A stretch of DNA of 64,000 nt from Bradysia coprophila. Lineage: Eukaryota > Arthropoda > Insecta > Diptera > Sciaridae. Shown here piece by piece: positions 57,045 through 64,000 of this stretch. Every line of letters starts with the position of its first letter. The stretch's first letter is position 1. Position numbers and translations under genes: made by a program. The notes under the pieces were generated by a model, which did not search any database, was not told where the DNA came from, and worked only from the letters and a program-made list of their open reading frames with translations. The DNA is taken from contig NW_023503727.1 in assembly GCF_014529535.1 (NCBI RefSeq), positions 1,178,001 through 1,242,000 of the forward strand, in the 5' to 3' direction.

Positions 57045-59680
57045 AACAGTTGGTTCCTAAATTTTGGGATGACAGATGATTCATCTGGCTTTCTAACTTC
57101 AATTGGATTTTTCGATGGATTTTGGTTATTTTCGACATGATAGAGGTGTTCCAAGGTTGGTTACTAAATTTTGGGATGGCAGATGATTCCTCTAGCACTT
57201 CCTAACTTCAATTGGATTTTTCGATGGATTTTGGTTATTTTCGACATGATAGAGGTGTTCCAAGGTTGGTTACTAAATTTTGGGATGGCAGATGATTCCT
57301 CTAGCACTTCCTAACTTCCATCGAACTTTTTGATGGATTTGGGTTATTTTCGACATGAGTAAGATGTTCCAAGGTTGGTTCCTAAATTTTGGGATGGCAG
57401 ATGATTCCTCTAGCACTTCCTAACTTCCATCGAACTTTTTGATGGATTTGAGTTATTTTCGACATGAGTAAGATGTTCCAAGGTTGGTTCCTAAATTTTG
57501 GGATGACAGATGATTCCTCTGGCACTTCCTAACTTCAATTGGATTTTTCGATGGATTTTGGTTATTTTCGACATGATTGAGGTGTTCCAAGGTTGGTTCC
57601 TAAATTTTGGGATGACAGATGATTCCTCTGGCTTTCTAACTTCAATTGGATTTTTCGATGGATTTTGGTTATTTTCGACATGATTGAGGTGTTCCAAGGT
57701 TGGTTCCTAAATTTTGGGATGGCAGATGATTCCTCTAGCACTTCCTAACTTCCATCGAACTTTTTGATGGATTTGAGTTATTTTCGACATGAGTAAGATG
57801 TTCCAAGGTTGGTTCCTAAATTTTGGGATGACAGATGATTCCTCTGGCTTTCTAACTTCAATTGGATTTTTCGATGGATTTTGGTTATTTTCGACATGAT
57901 TGAGGTGTTCCAAGGTTGGTTCCTAAATTTTGGGATGACAGATGATTCCTCTGGCTTTCTAACTTCAATTGGATTTTTCGATGGATTTTGGTTATTTTCG
58001 ACATGATTGAGGTGTTCCAAGGTTGGTTCCTAAATTTTGGGATGACAGATGATTCCTCTGGCACTTCCTAACTTCAATTGGATTTTTCGATGGATTTTGG
58101 TTATTTTCGACATGATTGAGGTGTTCCAAGGTTGGTTCCTAAATTTTGGGATGACAGATGATTCCTCTGGCTTTCTAACTTCAATTGGATTTTTCGATGG
58201 ATTTTGGTTATTTTCGACATGATTGAGGTGTTCCAAGGTTGGTTCCTAAATTTTGGGATGACAGATGATTCCTCTGGCACTTCCTAACTTCCATCGAACT
58301 TTTTGATGGATTTGGGTTATTTTCGATATAAGTGAGGTGTTCCAAGATTGGTTTCTAAATTTTGGGATGGCAGATGATTCCTCTAGCACTTCCTAACTTC
58401 AATTGGATTTTTCGATGGATTTTGGTTATTTTCGACATGATTGAAGTGTTCCAAGGTTGGTTCCTAAATTTTGGGATGGCAGATGATTCCTCTAGCACTT
58501 CCTAACTTCCATCGAATTTTTTGATGGATTTGGGTTATTTTCGACATGAGTAAGATGTTCCAAGGTTGGTTCCTAAATTTTGGGATGACAGATGATTCCT
58601 CTGGCACTTCCTAACTTCAATTGGATTTTTCGATGGATTTTGGTTATTTTCGACATGATTGAGGTGTTCCAAGGTTGGTTCCTAAATTTTGGGATGACAG
58701 ATGATTCCTCTGGCACTTCCTAACTTCAATTGGATTTTTCGATGGATTTTGGTTATTTTCGACATGATTGAGGTGTTCCAAGGTTGGTTCCTAAATTTTG
58801 GGATGGCAGATGATTCCTCTAGCACTTCCTAACTTCCATCGAACTTTTTGATGGATTTGAGTTATTTTCGACATGAGTAAGATGTTCCAAGGTTGGTTCC
58901 TAAATTTTGGGATGACAGATGATTCCTCTGGCTTTCTAACTTCAATTGGATTTTTCGATGGATTTTGGTTATTTTCGACATGATTGAGGTGTTCCAAGGT
59001 TGGTTCCTAAATTTTGGGATGACAGATGATTCCTCTGGCTTTCTAACTTCAATTGGATTTTTCGATGGATTTTGGTTATTTTCGACATGATTGAGGTGTT
59101 CCAAGGTTGGTTCCTAAATTTTGGGATGACAGATGATTCCTCTGGCTTTCTAACTTCAATTGGATTTTTCGATGGATTTTGGTTATTTTCGACATGATTG
59201 AGGTGTTCCAAGGTTGGTTCCTAAATTTTGGGATGACAGATGATTCCTCTGGCACTTCCTAACTTCCATCGAACTTTTTGATGGATTTGGGTTATTTTCG
59301 ATATAAGTGAGGTGTTCCAAGATTGGTTTCTAAATTTTGGGATGGCAGATGATTCCTCTAGCACTTCCTAACTTCAATTGGATTTTTCGATGGATTTTGG
59401 TTATTTTCGACATGATTGAAGTGTTCCAAGGTTGGTTCCTAAATTTTGGGATGGCAGATGATTCCTCTAGCACTTCCTAACTTCCATCGAATTTTTTGAT
59501 GGATTTGGGTTATTTTCGACATGAGTAAGATGTTCCAAGGTTGGTTCCTAAATTTTGGGATGACAGATGATTCCTCTGGCACTTCCTAACTTCCATCGAA
59601 CTTTTTGATGGATTTGGGTTATTTTCGATATAGGTGAGGTGTTCCAAGATTGGTTTCTAGATTTTGGGATTCAGACTGAT
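57045..59680. repeat. ~107-115-bp satellite array, about 24 units
   Basis: Tandem units carry GGTTCCTAAATTTTGGGATG, CAGATGATTCCTCTGGC, TTTTTCGATGGATTTTGG and TTATTTTCGACATGA. Two monomer classes (short CTGGCTTTCTAAC and long CTGGCACTTCCTAAC) alternate. A block beginning near 57707 recurs near 58791 (offset 1084), then the offset falls to ~974, one monomer less. Open frames on the minus strand are a by-product of the repeat. Confidence 0.92.
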
Positions 59681-60060
59681 TTATCTAGAATTTTTTTAAA
59701 TTTCCATAAGGTTTTTTGATGTTGTCGAAATGACATACTTACGAAAATGGTAATATCAGTCAAAAAACCTTTAAAGGGTAAATGTGACGCAAGTCCCTTA
59801 CCTTACTTACAAAATAACTGATGTCGCCGAGGGTGACGCATTGTGCGTCGTACGCAAAAGTTTTATCAACAAAAAAATTGACTCAAAAAATTTGTGAAAG
59901 AAGATTTTACAACTAGAAATTTGCGTCAAACATCGAAACATCGAGGTGTCGTTGATTTTAACTTTTTGTCAAAACTATATTTGTTGCACTCGCATATTCA
60001 TAATTTTATTAAATTTTACTAACAAAAACGAATTTACAACTAGTCGGACCAAGCCAAACA

Positions 60061-61727
60061 CTACGGTTTTTCAATTATTTCATCCTCCCCATTCAAACAC
60101 TCAACGATCCCATCTAACGCTATTGCACACCTTCCATTTGATTTGCAAGAAACGCCTGGACATACAGATCGCGTCCGAATTTCAGTAGAATTTGCCGCAT
60201 TTTCCATTACATTTTCTATCCACCCATCAGCAACATAAAGCGACACTTTCGTGAATGCAGACACTGTATTTCCATCGCCGCAGACACTTTTTTCCTGGGT
60301 GCTTGCATTTGGATTGTATGCACTAATCGATATTCCGTTCAAAAAAAATTCGCCGCGTTGCCTTCCTGTTTCACAGACTAACGGGCCGCCAGAATCGCCT
60401 AAAGACCATAAATAATAATCAAATCATAATTTGAATTGTTTCATATATTTGTGAATTATAACAAATCGAACCTTGACATACAGCGGATGCTGTGCCTAAC
60501 GATCCGGCACAAGTAATTCTCGTATTATCAGAAACACACTTGTCATTGGCAGTTATCGGCAGTTCCACCTCCATTAAAGAATCCACTGGATCTAGTCCGC
60601 GCATCGTCAAAGCACCCCATCCAGCCTACATCGATCGATCAATCGGAAAAGTTTAAATTGAAATAATCTACAACAAACTATCGACGATTCACTTACTGCG
60701 TAGCATATAGTGCCTGCTTCTGGTTTCCACATCCAATTACCGTCAGCACCGTTACCTATTCGCTCTTTGGATGGCAGACAAATAGGCTTTGTATAACGGT
60801 TGAAAAACAAAGGTTTCTCAAGCTCCACCAAAGCGATATCATTGAGAAAAGCTGTGGGAGAGGAAACACACTGTCAGTTTTCGTCAAAATCAATTTTACA
60901 AGTCTGTGCTAGCGCTGTCTATCATCAGCGACACTATATAATTGCCGTCACTAGCACCGCTCAACTTCGAAATATGTTGCTAGTAGCGCTAAAGCAATGA
61001 CATAATAGTATTATCTCATTGCGCTAAAGTAGATGTCGATGATTTTTACACCGAAAAAACGTTAGCAATAGCAAGCACAATATTGCTTCTGTCTTACTTT
61101 TTATTTTGTGTTCATTGTGAATCAAAATGCGACGAACTCTAACAAATTGTTCGTTGGGTGAAAAGCTGTCTTGTCGTTTAAAACCGACCCTGACTTGAAG
61201 GTAGTCTTTTTCGGTTATCAGCTTTTCGTTATTGTAAAAACAATGTGCTGCAGTTATGATCTGAAACGGAATTTGTATACAATGAGTATTCGAACGAAGG
61301 CGTCGAAGATTGGCTCCACTTTTACCCAGCTTTCCCCTATGATGCTCCCAGTACATTGATACGAACCATTCAAATATAATGCAGCTATCCAGGGATGGGA
61401 TAAAGGATCGGATTTTCTGCCACCAGAGATTCTCCCACCCGAGCTGGCACTTTTTGTATACGTGCCACAATTCATGCTACAGTTTACATGTACCAAATAA
61501 TTCGATGTCTCATAACATCTTTGAACCAACCGACGCCGTTGCAATCCATCTTTTGTTAATAACTCTATGAACGGTCCGTTGTAGGTAGTGAACACTCTGA
61601 TAGGTGTTCCCGTACTGTATTCTCTATTTATAAATTGAATGGCAACGATTAATAAAAAAACGAATAAAGTTTTTAAGAAAAACGCATAGACTATTGGAAC
61701 CTGGGTGCCAATAGTCAATTTGTACAC
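60061..61727 (-). CDS. Secreted chymotrypsin-fold (S1) serine protease with C-terminal LDLa-like module
   Basis: Five minus-strand exons, 61727-61326, 61260-61098, 60851-60697, 60625-60472 and 60398-60061, join in phase (1212 nt, 403 residues). The N-terminal hydrophobic segment (residues ~12-32) is a signal peptide or anchor. A Cys-containing pro-region leads to activation site SGGR|ISGG. The triad is complete: His in ITAAHC, Asp in NDIALVE, Ser in GDSGGP. The position six residues before the catalytic Ser is Ala, not the Asp of trypsins, so trypsin specificity is unlikely. After the catalytic domain come CPGVSCKSNGRC and ECLNGEDE, an LDL-receptor class A-like module with four rather than six cysteines. 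All introns are about 65-250 bases. Likely extracellular, perhaps in haemolymph or a developmental cascade. Its substrate is unknown. Confidence 0.9.
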
Positions 61728-62034
61728 TCCTGGGACTCAGGTCATGTACCAAAGCCAACCGCATCTAATACAAAATTGTCTCGTTTATAATTTCATTATT
61801 TTTTCTATACATCCATAGGTTTATCACCTTCACGGTAAAATCTTTTTCTGTACGTCGTTGGCCTAGATTACGCTAGGTTAGCCGTGGTGTGCTGATAAAG
61901 CACAATCACACAAGTAACTGGCACTTTGAATGCGACACAGCCCGACTAACTACAAATGCCTTAATAGATTTCTAGCTACACATAAACATTCAGCTCTCTG
62001 GGATCAACCTGCGCTGAAATAAATTAAGTTTAAT
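61728..62034. other. Upstream flank of the serine protease gene
   Basis: Probable promoter region (gene on the minus strand). No clear TATA box was recognised. Confidence 0.3.
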
Positions 62035-63000
62035 AAAAAACGAGTCATAAGAACAGTCGGAGCGTTTGCTGGCGACTGAGCCCCGTACGAACCCGTATAT
62101 CTATTGCGTACGTGAACGCTAGTGCGTCTGTCACCCTACTTTGACCGTAAGCCTATTGCGCCCGTTAATGTAGTTAAAGCAAAATTATTATGTAATGTGT
62201 ACATCTTTCGACGTTTCTTTTGAATGTAACAAAAATGTCAAATAGCACTAAAAGTTTAATTTATTGAGTATAAATACACATAGGGCCCTGGTAGCAACCT
62301 TAGTCCAAGAACCCAAATCACTTTTTTTTTCCAACAACATTCTATTCGGCCTTCGATTACCTTTCAAATGAAACAAAAATTAGGAAAAACGGATGAAATT
62401 TACTCAATTTATGTGCAAAAACCACTTAGGGCCGGGTAGCCTTTTACTTCAAGGGCCCTAACTCACGGTCCATTCAATCGATTTTAATGAACTTTTTTTC
62501 CTGAATTGGTATCGACAATACCTATCGTTTGCCATTTCATTTACATTTCCATCGTTTATTTTGTTGTAGATATCCCCAAAAGAGCTTAAAACACTTAGGC
62601 GGCCCTAACTCACAAGAGGCCGACCCGAATATCTACGAACTTAGCCTCACTATTTCAACTACCTTTCAAGGAAAATTTTTTTTAAAATCGGATTGGATTT
62701 ACTCAAGATATCGACGTGACGGACAGACAAAATTTTTATTGCGGATTACCGTCTGCTTCCAATAGATCAGTGTCAAATCACTGTTCTTCTCTCAAAATAG
62801 TGTCAAATGAGTTGTCAATTTCACAAAGCTAACCTCAAACAATGACAGCTCCTTATAAATTTTTGTAACATTTTGGTTAGCTTTGTGAAAATGACAGCTC
62901 ATTTGACATCTCAAACGACATTGACAATGATCTATTCCATCAATTACACACGGCATCGCAATCCTATAAGCCCCTTTGTACTTCGTACGGGGCTAAAAAT
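62035..63000 (+). repeat. Family-A repeat, short copy with one tandem unit
   Basis: Same ends as the other copies (CGAGTCATAAGAAC to TTCGTACGGGGCTAAAA) but with only about one ~147-bp unit and a shortened GACGGACA stretch. A MITE interrupts its tail at 62761-62936. Confidence 0.82.
62761..62936. mobile_element. MITE nested in family-A repeat
   Basis: AATAGATCAGTGTCAA at the left and TTGACAATGATCTATT at the right (one mismatch); inner arms around AGCTAACC also pair. The insertion lies between CTGCTTC and TTCCATC, which are almost adjacent in the other family-A copies. Confidence 0.75.
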
Positions 63001-63586
63001 ACTTAAATTTCAGAAGAGCGCTTTCACGTTTACTACATCCCATATCCAAAAAATATTGTATGAAATTTTGTTGAATTACCAAGATTACATAATCTGATTA
63101 TAGACAGATAGCATTCATACAACGAAATTCTTGAAACGAAAAATTACTCAACACAATTTCAAGTTGATCGAAATTTGAGTACCAGAGCTTCATATCTTTC
63201 AGTGAGTCATTAGAAAATCCTTTACCCTAGGTTTTCAGCCTAGGGTTTTTCAGGTTTTTTCGAGAAAAAAATAGAAAGAAAATAGAACGAATTTACATTT
63301 TTCTTGAAGTAACGGAGCCAAAACTTAGTGTCTGAAAATCTAGCCTCATTCCAACATGTACACATATTGAACAACGAATTGCGACAAACATTCGAAAAGA
63401 GCCCCACAAAATATACTAAAATAACCACACTCGCTCACTGCTGACACATTGTTCGAAATTTAGTACACTTAAATATAATGAAAAAAAAATGAATTCGATC
63501 ATTTCAAGGATGGTTTCCAAACGAAAGTTGATGTTAGAGGCTGGCAATTAGCAATTAGATAAAAATTCCGATTATATTCTTGTATC
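63001..63586. other. Intergenic, no gene recognised
   Basis: No supported feature. Confidence 0.3.
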
Positions 63587-63867
63587 CTATTTAAAGCTTC
63601 GAATCATAATATGTTTAGCAACGACACAACTTCTTAACTCGATGTCTTGATAATTTTTACTTGTTTTTCGTAATATTGCGGGAGCGCAATCTCTACTCGA
63701 CCCATCTCCAAAAAAGTTATTGTCAATATCTGTCACATTAGATACTGTTTTTGGGATCGAATCCTGTGCTGGGGTGCATGTGGTGCTTTGATAATTAACA
63801 AAAAGATGTGGAGCAATCCATGACACTCACACATTGAGAAACGTTTTTGCAGTTCTGTTATTACCAG
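63587..63867 (-). CDS. Possible exon of an unrecognised minus-strand gene
   Basis: An open frame runs from an acceptor-like AACAG at about 63868 to a stop at 63587. It begins with a C-x5-C pair (CKNVSQC) loosely like the start of a CLIP domain, and later has two or three single cysteines. A donor-like GTAAAA interrupts it near 63655. There is no further domain support, so it may be chance. Confidence 0.2.
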
Positions 63868-64000
63868 AGAAATAATTAGCGCGGCAGCTCGTTGCTGGGA
63901 CACGCCTGACGAATATTTTCGCAGAACGATTAAAGCGTCAAAATTTCATAAAGATGTATGCAAAATTTTGACAGTTTGGTTTGATTACAAAAATAATTAC

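Noticed and set aside
57491..59211. Repeated 68-80-codon minus-strand frames in the satellite
   Set aside because: The same peptide recurs at monomer spacing, has no family match, and is explained by stop-poor satellite units.

Overview
The window looks like AT-rich, repeat-dense nuclear DNA of an insect, probably a dipteran. That placement is inference: it rests on 50-80 bp introns with GT..AG borders, many small hAT, Tc1/mariner-like and TTAA-type MITEs, a secreted chymotrypsin-fold protease, and families typical of insects. No bacterial gene organisation is present. Six spliced protein-coding genes can be supported, plus one reverse-transcriptase ORF. Nearly everything else is repeats.

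Layout. 0-8 kb: repeat remnants, four MITEs (two with exact 8-bp target duplications), a four-exon gene for a small secreted cysteine-rich peptide (3.9-4.3 kb), and a leucine-rich-repeat protein gene (5.7-7.3 kb). 8-10.6 kb: family-A repeat with an internal ~147-bp tandem array; further copies lie at 20.1, 26.7 and 62.0 kb and a tail at 0 kb. 10.6-17.3 kb: palindromic elements, then a composite retroelement whose ORF carries RT, a CCHC-like knuckle and a PD-(D/E)XK-like nuclease. Its flanks match the family-B repeats at 0.2, 37.1 and 38.7 kb. 17.9-19.1 kb (minus) and 35.0-36.1 kb (plus): two divergent acylglycerol-phosphate acyltransferase (AGPAT) paralogues with matching exon boundaries. 22.7-24.6 kb: an element made almost wholly of CGATAATATCG-type near-palindromes. 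34.1-35.0 and 57.0-59.7 kb: two arrays of one ~110-bp satellite. 37-40.3 kb: two tandem family-B copies. 41.1-42.5 kb: a foldback element. 44.1-45.7 and 52.4-53.9 kb: two inverted copies of a 1.55-kb non-autonomous hAT element on either side of the first of two tandem aldo-keto reductase genes (48.7-52.0 and 54.3-56.3 kb). 60.1-61.7 kb (minus): a secreted serine protease with a C-terminal LDLa-like module.

The host genes do not form an obvious pathway. They cover lipid synthesis (AGPAT), carbonyl reduction (AKR), extracellular proteolysis, and a secreted disulfide-rich peptide. The AKR and AGPAT pairs show local gene duplication, and transposable elements have since expanded one AKR intron and much of the intergenic space. 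All gene models were built by reading splice sites and codon phase by eye. No database search was possible.
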